Source: Heterostelium multicystogenum (lineage: Eukaryota; Evosea; Eumycetozoa; Acytosteliales; Acytosteliaceae). From it: DNA of 35,940 nt. The notes beneath the pieces are model-generated. The model was given only the letters and a program-made list of their open reading frames with translations. It ran no database searches and was not told the origin of the DNA. Position 1 is the stretch's first letter. Every line of letters begins with the position of its first letter. This document shows positions 12,942 to 22,631 of the stretch, piece by piece. The stretch lies in contig RCNN01000302.1 of the NCBI GenBank assembly GCA_003667245.1, positions 1 to 35,940 of the forward strand, written 5' to 3'. Both the position numbers and the translations under genes were made by a program.

Positions 12942-13659
12942 TCCTATCATTAAAATAATAATCCCATAATAAATAAACAATTAGTATTCAAAATTGTACA
13001 ATCAAAGGATTAATTAATTAAATAGGAAATAGATTTGATTGGAAACAATAAAATGAGAACTAATATAGTATGTAATCCTATATTGTTTATATGAGAAGAT
13101 CCATGACAAAAGAATATAATTGTGGCACTTGAGTTGGCTTTGGTTTTTTGTTGTTTTTTAGTTAGGGTAACTCTATAGATGATGGAAATAGAGAATTCTT
13201 AAGAATTCGAATATTCGATTACAAACAGTGGACTTGCCTTTCATTTCGCCGATATTACACCCACCTAGCTATGCAGGACAGGAATAGATCAAAGCATCCA
13301 TTTTAATATTAAAATATTATTATCATTGCAGAGTCAATACGTAGTGATACCAACTTTAAAAACCATTGAATTTGAAAACTAAAACCAAAAACAAAAACAA
13401 AAAAAAAAAGTAAACTAAAAAAAACAGTAAAACACAAAAAAAAAAATCTGTCAAATTTAATTAAATGTGTTACTTATTTACTTCATCTTCAAATACTCAT
13501 TGTTTATAACTTTAAATATTACCTATTTACATAGTATTAATCTTTATATAACTGGTACTAACAGTATTGGTAGAGAGTAGTAGTAGTAGTAGTAGTTTAG
13601 TTGAAGTATTATAATCGAATCTATCGACAAGAAGTATTGTTTAGATAGATAGATAGGTA
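12942..13659. other. Intergenic upstream of C2CD5
   Basis: About 720 bases. It contains two adjoining perfect palindromes (13193-13218), A-rich tracts at 13380-13450 and a (TAG)n run at about 13578-13600 in the probable 5' UTR of the next gene. No ORF is supported. Confidence 0.55.
13193..13218. repeat. Two adjoining perfect palindromes
   Basis: GAATTCTTAAGAATTC (13193-13208) is a perfect 16-base palindrome. It overlaps by two bases TCGAATATTCGA (13207-13218), a perfect 12-base palindrome. They lie about 440 bases upstream of the C2CD5 start. Function is unknown; a dimeric factor site is possible but only inferred. Confidence 0.5.
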
Positions 13660-16600
13660 ATGCCTTGTATATTGAAGGTTAGAATAGTTGAAGGTCGTGA
13701 CCTTCCTATTATGGATCGTAGCTCTGCGCTTGCCGATGCCTATGTAGAGCTGCGTTGTGGTAATCAGAGTGATCCACAAAAAACTGATATCAAAAGAAAG
13801 ACTTTGAATCCAACATGGAATCAGGATTTTCGATTCGATTTCCCGAATGAAGCTGACTTACAGGATAAACCATTAGATATAAGGTTTGTATTTATACATA
13901 TGATTAAATACCTATCTTAAGATATAGTCATTGGTTGATTGCAATGATTGATTGATTGATTACTTTGATTGATATGTGAATAGTAATACTAATACAGGAT
14001 TGATTCAATGTAGAGTTTGGGACTATGATGTTGTCAGTAAGAATGATATGATAGGCACTGTTTTGATTGATTTGAATTGTTTACTGTCTGGTTTGGAGAG
14101 TGGAGCTTCACAAATATCTGGGTGGTTCCCAATATTCGATACACTACGTGGAATAAGAGGAGAACTCTATGTCATAGCGAAGCTAGAGATCTTTCAGAAT
14201 GCTAATCCCTTCAAAGATGCATCGGCAGGTGTACAGTTTTTCTCAAGTATACATCATCCGATAGATTCTTGCAACATAGATAACCATCCTAACACTCAAT
14301 TAATTGCTAAATTATAGTATCGACACCCTTTTCAAACTATCGTATCGTCAGTATTCATCAATTTGTAGAGGAATTAATTGTGGAAAGCGATCCTGAATAT
14401 CATTGGACCGATACATTTAGAGCATCGAGATTAAGTAATTTTGAAAGACAGCATTTGTTCTACACTTTATCAGGGTAATGTCGATTGATTGATTCATTCA
14501 GTTGATTTGATAGCAATTTCTAACAATAGTTTTGTTTTCATCATTGCAGAAAACTTAGAAGACAATTAGGTAAAAAGGTGTTAGAGATGGGAGGAAATGC
14601 AGTTCTAGGATATAAGCAACATTTCGATTTGGAAGGTGACAGTGGTATTGTCGCCCGTGGTTATGGTACAGCAGTTTCGTTAAGAAAGATAACAGAGTCG
14701 GATATATTGTCACCTACTCTGTCACCAAAGTTGGCACTTCTTTCAAATGCAGCAACAACAAATTCAAGGTGTAAACTTAAGCAGCAAAGAGGTTGCATCA
14801 TCTTATTCATCTTCATCATCCTCTAGCAACTCATCCGACTCTGATTCATCATCGGAGCGAACCTCTTCCACTGATAATGACAGACCATCTATAGACTTTG
14901 TATCAGATGTACAACTCTTGACTCTCGATAATTTCCAATCGCATTTGGTATCACACATTGGTGGAATCGTATCTGTAAGTTAGCCATCAACTCTATGTGC
15001 ACCAGGATATCACTAACATGTTTGACTTTAACAGACAAAGTCAGTAAAGATATTAAAGAAATCAAATACACAAGAGAAAAGAGATAGTTATTGGAATGAA
15101 ATTAGGAATGAGATAAAGACACATGCTAGATCATTGGGTTGCAATTATATAGTTGGATACAGCGAAACGACAGCGATTCAGCAAAGCGAAGATCTATGCA
15201 TTTTCAGTGCAACAGGTACTGCTGTTGTCCTAGATTTCTCATCACATCCCAGCTCGCACAGCGCACTGAGTCGCAAGATTTCAAAGATAGAGGACTCCAG
15301 TGAGGATCTGAGTGGCAGCTACAAAAAACTTAGTTTGGCGTCGCAACAACAGGTAGTCGGTTCATCTGGAAGTGGAAACTTGATCAAGCGAAAGCCAATT
15401 ACACGAAGTGGATCTATATCTGGGTCCGTAGAGGATCTGCCAGACTCTTTCACTGATCACCACATCCGTCGATCAACCATCTCAGGCTCAATGGCTAACA
15501 GCAGACGTAAATCAAACTCATCTGCGACTAAGATGCGTGAGGGATGTGCTATTTTGTCACATTCCTTATCCAAAGGATGATGCACCTTTTGGTAATCTCC
15601 ATGTAAAATGCGCTGTTTGCAAGAAGAAATATGTTCCTGAGATTATGTTAGCGACTATAGACTTACCACCTGGCATACCAATCACAGGTAAAGGTGTGCT
15701 TATCCAGGCTAGAGTTTGTAAATTGAAGAAGAAATCACAAGGAGACTCAAATGCTACCAACCTCAGTGAGACAGTGCCTTTCATTGAATACGAATTAAAC
15801 AACCAAATAATGTATAAACTAAAGGTTCTTGGAATGAATGCAGCTTTTGGATTCAAGTCACAGATTACTTTTAGCGATACACTTGTCATTGGTGTTGCCA
15901 CTGCAACTGCCGTCTTTTTGACTGCATTGCCCGCACCAAGAATACTTCACATTAATCGTACACTGGATCAAGATGAGAAGAACAAAACTATTGTTGAAAT
16001 CCAAAAGACAGTGGAGGAATTGAGCAAGATCAATCATGACAAGCTGCAGAACGAACTGAAACACCATCAACCTGACACATTTGAGAGATACAATATCCAT
16101 TTATCGAGGAGAGGAAGATCGCCTGCACCTGTGATATCAAACAGTGAAAGCGACGACAACTTTAACAAATCGCATGGTGATGACTCCTTGGATAGCTCTC
16201 TCGAAGTCAAATCAGATTCAAATGATAATCAACGAACCACTAAAAAGACGACACATAAGCATCAAGAGCACAGTAAAAAGCACACACCCTCCAAGAAAAA
16301 GATGGTTAAGAGATCACATAGCTATGTAGATACATCTAGCGAGGATGAAGACTACGAGGAGCGTGTTCAACGTAAGAAAAGAGATAAGAAAAAAATCAAG
16401 TACATCCAAAAGAAGAACAGGAAGAGCCAATTCATTAGGTGTAGCCGAAAGCAAAACAACAGAATCAGAAGCATATTCATTGTCTTCCTCATATGACCCT
16501 GCTCAGCACACAACTGAAGCATCGAATGATGATGAAATGGACAGCGACACTGATCAATAATGAATTCAGCGATGATGATATCGGAAGCAAACAGCAGGAT

Positions 16601-17882
16601 AAAGTCAAAGCATCACAAAAAGAAACCACTGAAGCGACAGATTGCAGTTTCAAAAGCTAGCAACCCAATTAGAAAGTCTAAGAAAACATCACTCAACTGC
16701 TTCCAGCTCGTCCGAGGATGAGCAAGTACTGTCCTACCCACCTGAAAGAATCAATGAGTCAAATAATGCATTTGTTGTCGAGATAGATGACAAGATCGAT
16801 GTAGACAAGCTAACTACACTCATTGATTTCTATACTCCACCTGGATTTTCTTTGTGCAACACCGAGCTGTTGCCAGGACAGTCAAGCAACGTATCGAATG
16901 TTCGCTTGATTACAGCTATCAGATGTGTAGAATGGGATGTGGATTCAAACTACCTTAACCACCAACTCTCTGTTGTCTTTAATGGACTATATGACAGTAT
17001 CATGTTTAAGCTTCGTGATCTTGCTCCTTGTATTATCGCAGGTGTCAACGTAGACATTAACATTCCAGAAGACGACAAATACAAATGCTGCTCACAGCGA
17101 TGTGTGTCATTGAAATAGAATCGCCAACCATTCCAAACTCACCCCAAGAGTCAAGTAATCCACTCTTGCCAGCACCCACTCTGCCGCCAATAAACTTGTC
17201 TGGTCAAAACAAGTTGGCCCATATCCAAAGTATTTCAGCACCACCTTCGTCAGTTTCCACACCCTCCTCCTCATCCTCTCAGATCCCAGTCGCTAAGTCA
17301 ATCAGTAATTCTCCGTTCCTATCCAACCCAATCAACATTACACCTGTTGCCCCTATCCCAGAGGGTATTGACGAACACATTGGCGGAGACCTCCAATTCG
17401 ACATGTCACCACCACGTTCACCAATGAAGAAGTCACTTGAGTCTTCAGCACACAATTTTAGTCTCTCACATTCTGGTATCACTGGATTTGAGATGAGACA
17501 TGTTGAACTGACACCACTCTCTTACATTCCAAAATGCAAAATGGATCGTTACCTAGGTCGTGTCAATATCCATTTGATCAAAGAAAGTTTCTCAGTGCGT
17601 GACAATGGCGGTCTTGGTGTATTCAGCCACGTTTTCCTCACTGAAGCAAATGCCATTCTCAGAGCCCACGTTTTATCACTCGGTGGAAATGCACTGGTTG
17701 GCTATCACATTGACGAATTCAACTTAATTCTCGACAGTGGTCCAAAAGGACAAGCATACTCGCTCATCTCAATAAGCGGGGATGCCTACCTCTCAAGTCC
17801 CATTTCTCACAACGATTTTTTTAAGAAACCATCATCTTCGGCACCTTCCATTTCACAACTTTCCACTCCAGTGAAATCATAG
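13660..17882 (+). CDS. c2cd5: C2CD5/CDP138-like C2-domain protein
   Basis: Five exons: 13660-13883, 13984-14246, 14318-14474, 14550-14974 and 15035-17882 (~1,300 aa). The N-terminal C2 domain (residues about 1-125) keeps the acidic loops (MDRSSALADAYVE; VWDYDVVSKNDMIG). It is followed by the C2CD5 hallmarks SGWFPIFDT, FVEELIVESDPEYHW, VLEMGGNAVLGY, CHIPY, LIQARVCKLKKK and TPLSYIPKCKMDRYLG. In mammals this protein is an Akt2-phosphorylated, Ca2+/lipid-binding factor promoting GLUT4 vesicle fusion; a trafficking role here is inferred. Four to five hGxNAhhGY modules recur along the chain. A dictyostelid Ser/Lys-rich insertion sits at about 16100-16740. Frameshifts, mostly in homopolymers, lie near 14740, 15541-15543 (GGG), 16425, 16556, 16601-16603 (AAA), 16683-16686 (AAAA) and 17083-17085 (one A missing). 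Start ATG is supported by the C2 start MPCILKVRIVEGRDLP. Confidence 0.9.
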
Positions 17883-18249
17883 AAAAGAAATTGTTTAAAA
17901 TTAAATTAAAAAATTGTATTTATAAACATTTAAAGTTGTTTGAGATTTCTATCAATTTTATCAGTATCATTACAATAATACAGGGTAAAACGATAGCTTG
18001 TTTTCGAGTTGGATATGAATCAACAAAGTAAGCTCATTAAAAATATTTATTCCTGACATTTTCCTAGTTTAAGCAAAATTAACAAATTTCAATAAGAATT
18101 GGATCTGGGTGGAAAAGTTTGATTTAAATGTACAATAATTCCATTAAATATTATAAACCAAAACAAAATCAATTAACAAATAATAATTTATTATTAAAGT
18201 TATTTTATCTTTATCAATCTCATCCAATCCATTCTGAATTTAATTAACA
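17883..18249. other. Intergenic, AT-rich
   Basis: Separates C2CD5 from eIF5A on the same strand. It holds the C2CD5 3' UTR and presumed eIF5A promoter. No ORF or repeat stands out. Confidence 0.6.
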
Positions 18250-18830
18250 ATGACAGTAGAGTCTATCGCCTCACTCTCGGCTCCAATTCAAGCCTCACAG
18301 GTTAGAATTGGAAACAGTATGTATTTAATTAATTTAAAAAAGAATACTTAATATATATATATTAATAAAAGTTTGTTTCTAGTATTGTCTTTTTAACAAC
18401 AAACCATGTAAGGTCGTTGAATATTCTTCATCCGGTACTGGAAAGCATGGAAAGTGCAAGATCCACTTTGTTGGAATTGACATCTTCACCGGAAAAAAGT
18501 ATGAGCATCATATTAGCTCTGTTAAAAATTTGGAAACTCCAACTGTTGAGGTACAAGAATACGAAGTATGTATTATTTACATTAAACTTAGAAGGTCTTT
18601 CAATTTCTAATATTTTTGATTAGTTATTGAATATTGATGACGAAGGGTACTTATCACTTTTGGAAGTCCTCACAGGTAATGTAAGACATGACTTAACTTT
18701 ACCAAAGGACGGAGAACTCAGGGAAAAGATCCAAAATGCAGTAATGAATGAGAAATCTGTAACTATATCAGTTATCAGCTCTATGGGTCAAGAGTCAGTA
18801 ATTGCCTTCAAGCAATTAGATGGATTGTAA
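18250..18830 (+). CDS. eIF5A-like translation factor, divergent
   Basis: Three exons: 18250-18316, 18383-18565 and 18624-18830, giving about 151 residues, the usual eIF5A length. eIF5A relieves ribosome stalling after hypusine is formed on one lysine. The N-terminal SH3-like half has NKPCKVVEYSSSGTGKHGKCK, with the hypusine-site core TGKHG intact, then the family signature VGIDIFTGKKYE. The OB-fold half has DDEGYLSLLE...LTLPKDGELREKI...VTISVISSMGQESV. The usual STSKTGKHGHAK reads SSSGTGKHGKCK here. One extra T in the TTTTT run at 18390-18394 must be removed for exon 2 to join exon 1 (RIGN-ILSFNNKPCK). It may be the main eIF5A or a divergent paralogue. Confidence 0.85.
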
Positions 18831-18842
18831 GAGAACCGTGGT

Positions 18843-18888
18843 AGGAGTGGGGTCAGCTTGCATTCTGGTGTGAGGGTGACCCCCTCCT
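18843..18888 (+). ncRNA. GC-rich hairpin just after the eIF5A stop
   Basis: AGGAG-T-GGGGTCA (18843-18855) pairs with TGACCCCCTCCT (18877-18888) to give a 12-bp stem with one bulged T and a 21-base loop. It begins 12 bases after the eIF5A stop codon in otherwise AT-rich DNA. The 3' arm can alternatively pair with GGGAGG at about 18895-18900, so two competing folds are possible. It could be a 3' UTR element or part of a separate small RNA; no known class is recognised. Confidence 0.45.
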
Positions 18889-18900
18889 CTCCATGGGAGG

Positions 18901-19642
18901 TGGTATATGTTTAGATTAGATTTAGATTTGATAAATGAAATAATGATTTCATTTCAAAAACCATCCAAATATCATTTTACTTATTTTGGTAAATCAATCA
19001 ATTTCTAAATCAAAACAATCTAATCAATCACCTTTTAGGAGAAGGAATGCAAGAAGTGGACCTATTATTTTGATGATAGAGACGTCTCAGTGAAAAGGAG
19101 CCCTCTACTCATAACAAAAATATTTAAAAATAATAAACCTGTTTGCAATTATTTTTGTTCACTTTCTTTTCAAAAAACTCGGCACACATATGTTGTAACC
19201 CATGTGTATTCAAAATCAGTCATTAATTAACTCTTCGGGTGGTCAAAGGGTTCATTATCTGCTTTTTTCTTGAAATATTTGCAAACAATGATGTATTCTG
19301 TAACTGATGACTCTCAAAACAAAAAAAAGACATGATGCCTAAATTAGGAGAAGTTGGATGCTGTGAGAACTACAAGTCAACAGGTCAACAGGTCAACAGT
19401 AATAGCAAAAGCAACAGCAACAGTAACAGCAATAGTAATAGATATAGTAATAGATAATACTAACAATATATCAACAGCAATAGCAACACAGCATTAACAA
19501 CAGTACAGCAACAACAACAGCAAGTAATAGATATAGTAATAACAATAGACAGTAATAACAATAGTAACAGTAACAGCAATAACATACAATAACAACAACA
19601 GCAACAGCAAGGAAACGACACAAAGATTGCTGGAATCAAAGA
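18901..19642. other. Intergenic with trinucleotide-like repeats
   Basis: AT-rich DNA, then a three-copy GTCAACAG direct repeat at about 19376-19400. A degenerate CAA/CAG/TAA-type repeat field (AGCAAC, AGTAAC, AGCAAT units) runs to about 19610. An open stretch at 19039-19230 has no start codon and no recognisable product. Confidence 0.6.
19376..19610. repeat. Degenerate (CAR/TAA)n repeat field
   Basis: Over 200 bases of interleaved AGCAAC, AGTAAC, AGCAAT and AGTAAT units, preceded by tandem GTCAACAG. No start codon opens a matching long frame on the plus strand, so it is probably non-coding. Confidence 0.75.
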
Positions 19643-19945
19643 CCTGAGCGAAATTTTTTTTGTTTTTTTTGTTTGTTATAACCATACAGTTGTTTATTTA
19701 AGGTAGGGTTTAGAAGCCTACAGATTTCTTTTTTTACAACCACAGGCCGGTTGTGATGACCATCATTTTATAGAGGCATGACTGCCTATTATTATTTGGA
19801 GCAAGGTGTTTCAACAGTGGACTGTTAAGTATTTCGAAGCGACAGAAGATTTTTAAGACTTACACCAATGGTTTACGTAGTTGAGGGCTTCAAGCAGACT
19901 ACCATACCACATCAGCTATTCTGCCTTGGGCCCCTGAGCGAAATT
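19643..19945 (-). mobile_element. Short poly(A)-tailed retroinsertion with 13-bp target-site duplication
   Basis: The direct repeat CCTGAGCGAAATT occurs at 19643-19655 and 19933-19945. The 277 bases between them read, on the minus strand, as a retroposed sequence. It starts GGCCCAAGGCAG beside the right repeat and carries AATAAA (about 19700). It ends in an A-rich tail (19656-19675 as T-runs on the plus strand) abutting the left repeat. No complete ORF is present. The right repeat is 58 bp beyond the 3' end of a tRNA-Pro gene. Dictyostelid TRE3 non-LTR retroelements integrate in just this zone downstream of tRNA genes and leave target-site duplications of similar size. A 5'-truncated TRE3-like copy or a non-autonomous (SINE-like) element mobilised by one fits best. 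Family assignment needs a search. Confidence 0.7.
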
Positions 19946-20003
19946 CAGCCCTTCAGATTACAAAAATAACGCATGCGGAATAAAGAAAAATTAAAAATAT
20001 TTG

Positions 20004-20073
20004 GGCTCCACCGGGAATCGAACCCAGACCACTACCACCCAAAGGTAGTATTGTACCATTCAACTATGGAGCC
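20004..20073 (-). tRNA. tRNA-Pro (anticodon UGG)
   Basis: A 70-base cloverleaf on the minus strand. The acceptor GGCTCCA pairs with TGGAGCC, the D stem is GTTG/CAAT, and the anticodon stem CTACC/GGTAG holds the loop TTTGGGT (anticodon TGG). A four-base variable loop and the T stem CTGGG/CCCGG with loop TTCGATT complete it. Internal Pol III boxes (TAGTTGAATGGTA; GGTTCGATTCC) are present. CCA is not encoded and there is no intron, as in eukaryotic nuclear tRNA genes. It decodes CCA proline codons. Confidence 0.93.
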
Positions 20074-21443
20074 GGAGATGAATTTCTAACAAAATTTAAT
20101 CTTTAACCAGATGACTTTAATTAATTGAATTGCCTAAGGATAGACCAAATTCCTTATTCCCTGGCCCGTTAACAATTCTTGATCTAGACTTTAGAAGATC
20201 ATCTTCCTATTCAATATCTCAATCAATCTTGGTCAACTGCAGAGTTGTGTTATTAATTCTATTATTATATTATATTCTATAGGTAATTACTATATCCAAA
20301 AAATAATAAAATATTGATCAAAATTATAAGAAATGTATTGTAAATTCAGAGATCCAATAAATATTAAACTACTAAATAAAATGATTATTGGTTTAAAATC
20401 GGATATTGATTAAATTTAATTTCTAAAAATCAATAGTAATAATAGAATTGGCCCATAATTGCAATCAGAAAGACATACAGTTACAGGTAATATATTACTT
20501 CCCAATGTCATTTTGATATTAATCAAATTTCTTAGGACTTGTATCTGTACTCTATTACTTTTAGAATATTATTTAATAAAAGAGATATTGACTTTTGTTA
20601 ATTTAATATTAATACATTTAAAGATTAAGTTAAGATCACTTGGTAAATGTGTTTTAAATGTGTGTCATCACCAACCAATTTTACATTTTGATCACCTTTA
20701 AAATGTTCCTAGATAGAGATGATGATAAAAATGAGTATACAAGTTTTGAATGAACATTAATGTTGCTTGCTGGTCATATTTTCACTCCCCACACAACAAT
20801 CCTATTATTGATACCAAGAAATAAGTAGTAATGAAATTAGACCATTTAAATATTAATAATAAAGAAGTGCTGCTATAGCACATGAAATTAATATTAGTAG
20901 TAGTGGTAGTGGTAATAGTCTTTAATGACGGTCAAGAGTGAGATGTAAATTTAATATAATAAATATAATAAAAAAACAAGTACAGATTCAATCTTTGATA
21001 CATACAAACCTATGTTTTGTTTCACCCATGTTCTTCTTTTAGTGTTATTAAGTGAAAGTTAGTGAGTAAGTGAGTGAGTGAGTGTTTGAGTCATGTTGCA
21101 AGCAACAACACAACAACAACAACATGCAGCAAGAACAACACTAGAATTTTAGAATAGAATATAATTTATATTTATATATACGAAGGTTTAATTTAATTAA
21201 ACATTAAAACAACAAACAATAATCATCAAATAAATTAATACATTGACATTCAATTGTAGTAATAAGTAAATTAAATATAATTGTTGCTGTTGTTGTACTT
21301 CTTCTTCTTCTTCTGCTGCTATAGGTATAGTAATAGTCCGATATTACAAAAAAGCTAAAGAAGAAAAGAGAATTTAGCTATTATTATCATAATCCATCCT
21401 TTATATTTCTATAATTTAATAATAAGACAAGAAAGTTATAAAA
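20074..21443. other. Intergenic, AT-rich
   Basis: About 1.4 kb. A stretch at 20459-20701 is open and Leu/Ile-rich (LLPNVILILIKFLRTCICTLLLLEYY) with no ATG at its start and no clear continuation. It is faintly like dictyostelid F-box starts and may be a degraded gene. A (GTGA)n tract lies at 21060-21095, a CAA-rich tract at 21105-21130 and a GTT/CTT-rich tract at 21280-21320 just ahead of the next gene. Confidence 0.5.
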
Positions 21444-22320
21444 ATGCAATCAATTGATAATCAATTTGTATTTGAATCAAAGAATAAGGAAATGGAGATG
21501 GAAACCTCGATAGAATTTAAGAATTTAATAGGTAATGTTTATTGGATATTAAAATAACAATTGAATAGATTGATTTATTAACTATACAAATTTTAAAGAT
21601 AATCAACAAAAATGATGATTTACAATTTTATCTCAGTCCTAATCCAGAGAATATAAGAAGAATTCAACATCAGTTTGCACAAACCAATGTCTTTAAGAAT
21701 GTATTGACAGAGCCACCACGTCCAACTGGATTTCTGATGAAGTTCATTTTTCTGTTTCATCCCATACTTCTATTCCTTTTTATTCTGCCAGCCATTCTTA
21801 CATTCTGGGTGTTGTTCCTTACCGGTAGCAATGCAATGAAACCATTTGCCTATATAGTATTTTTGATGACTCCACTTGTTTTCCAAATTATATTATTAGT
21901 ATATCACTCGAGATCATGTATATTCCTCAGCTACGGAAGACAAGCTATTTCCAGAAGATGTAAGAAATTTAAATTGAATTACTCTCATCAAGATACTAAT
22001 CGTTTGTCTCAATGAAATTAGATAATATAAATTATGGAGAGGAAAATAGATATCAATTGGTTGATTTACATACTCAGCAGGTCATTGCATTACTTGACCA
22101 AAGAGTAGATGATGAAGATGCCATGTACCTGTATATGCCAATCTCCAACCAAGTATTCAACATGTCTTACTATGAATCTACATTTAGAGTCAATGCAATT
22201 GGACAATGGAAAGTTGTATTCACCTGGAAAGCATTACTCAGTTTCTTCGTATTTGGTGTTTTAGTAACAGAGTTTATTTTACTTTTTGTCCTTAAGAGTT
22301 GGTTATTCTTATTATTCTAA
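21444..22320 (+). CDS. Three-helix membrane protein, unknown
   Basis: Exon 1 is 21444-21531 and exon 2 is 21599-22320, with a 67-bp GTAATG...AAAG intron in phase 1. The product is about 269 residues. An acidic cytosolic-type N terminus (MQSIDNQFVFESKNKEMEME) is followed by two hydrophobic helices in quick succession (about residues 90-118 and 125-150). A hydrophilic loop of about 75 residues (NYGEENRYQLVDLHTQQ...) precedes a C-terminal helix (WKALLSFFVFGVLVTEFILL) that ends the protein. There is no signal peptide. Two frame breaks are explained by homopolymers: one extra A in AAAAA at 21608-21612 and one A missing in AA at 22011-22012 (which otherwise creates a false TGA). The family is not recognised. 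It is convergent with the next gene. Confidence 0.7.
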
Positions 22321-22631
22321 ATCCAGACATCCATCTCCTCTTTCCAATATTATAATGCACATAGTTATTTACAACAATAAGTCGAAATTGTTGTTTTACT
22401 CAGATATTCTATTTTAAAATTACACAACTAAGATGATGGTAGCCAAGAGCTAGAAGAAGTAGTCATCATCATTAAAATATATAATAAACGTGATTAACAT
22501 CTATTTTTGCAAATGTATCAATAGTCTATGTAGTCCAAAAAAGTCATCTCAAAGGGACTTATAATTGATTTCATAGGTCTTAATCCTAGATTACTGGTGA
22601 TTTTAATAAAATAAGATTAACCAATTTATTA
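22321..22631. other. Intergenic between convergent genes
   Basis: About 310 bases shared by the 3' UTRs of the membrane-protein gene and the WD40-like gene. No feature is visible. Confidence 0.6.

Noticed and set aside
12955..12975. TCCCATAA resembling the dictyostelid upstream element (DUSE) of small RNA genes
   Set aside because: No TATA box or recognisable small RNA at the expected spacing of about 60 bases downstream.
19039..19230. Open frame EKECKKWTYYFDDRDVS... after a TTTTAG
   Set aside because: No start codon, no donor exon upstream and no family likeness; treated as chance.
19376..19610. CRISPR-like or satellite array
   Set aside because: Units are short, irregular trinucleotide-type repeats without spacers; the organism is eukaryotic.
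19494..19685. Minus-strand ORF of Leu/Val/Tyr runs
   Set aside because: It is a translation of the CAA/TAA-type repeat field and the retroinsertion tail.
20459..20701. Possible F-box-like gene start (LLPNVILILIKFL)
   Set aside because: No ATG, very AT-rich and Leu/Ile biased, and no downstream leucine-rich or repeat domain could be followed.
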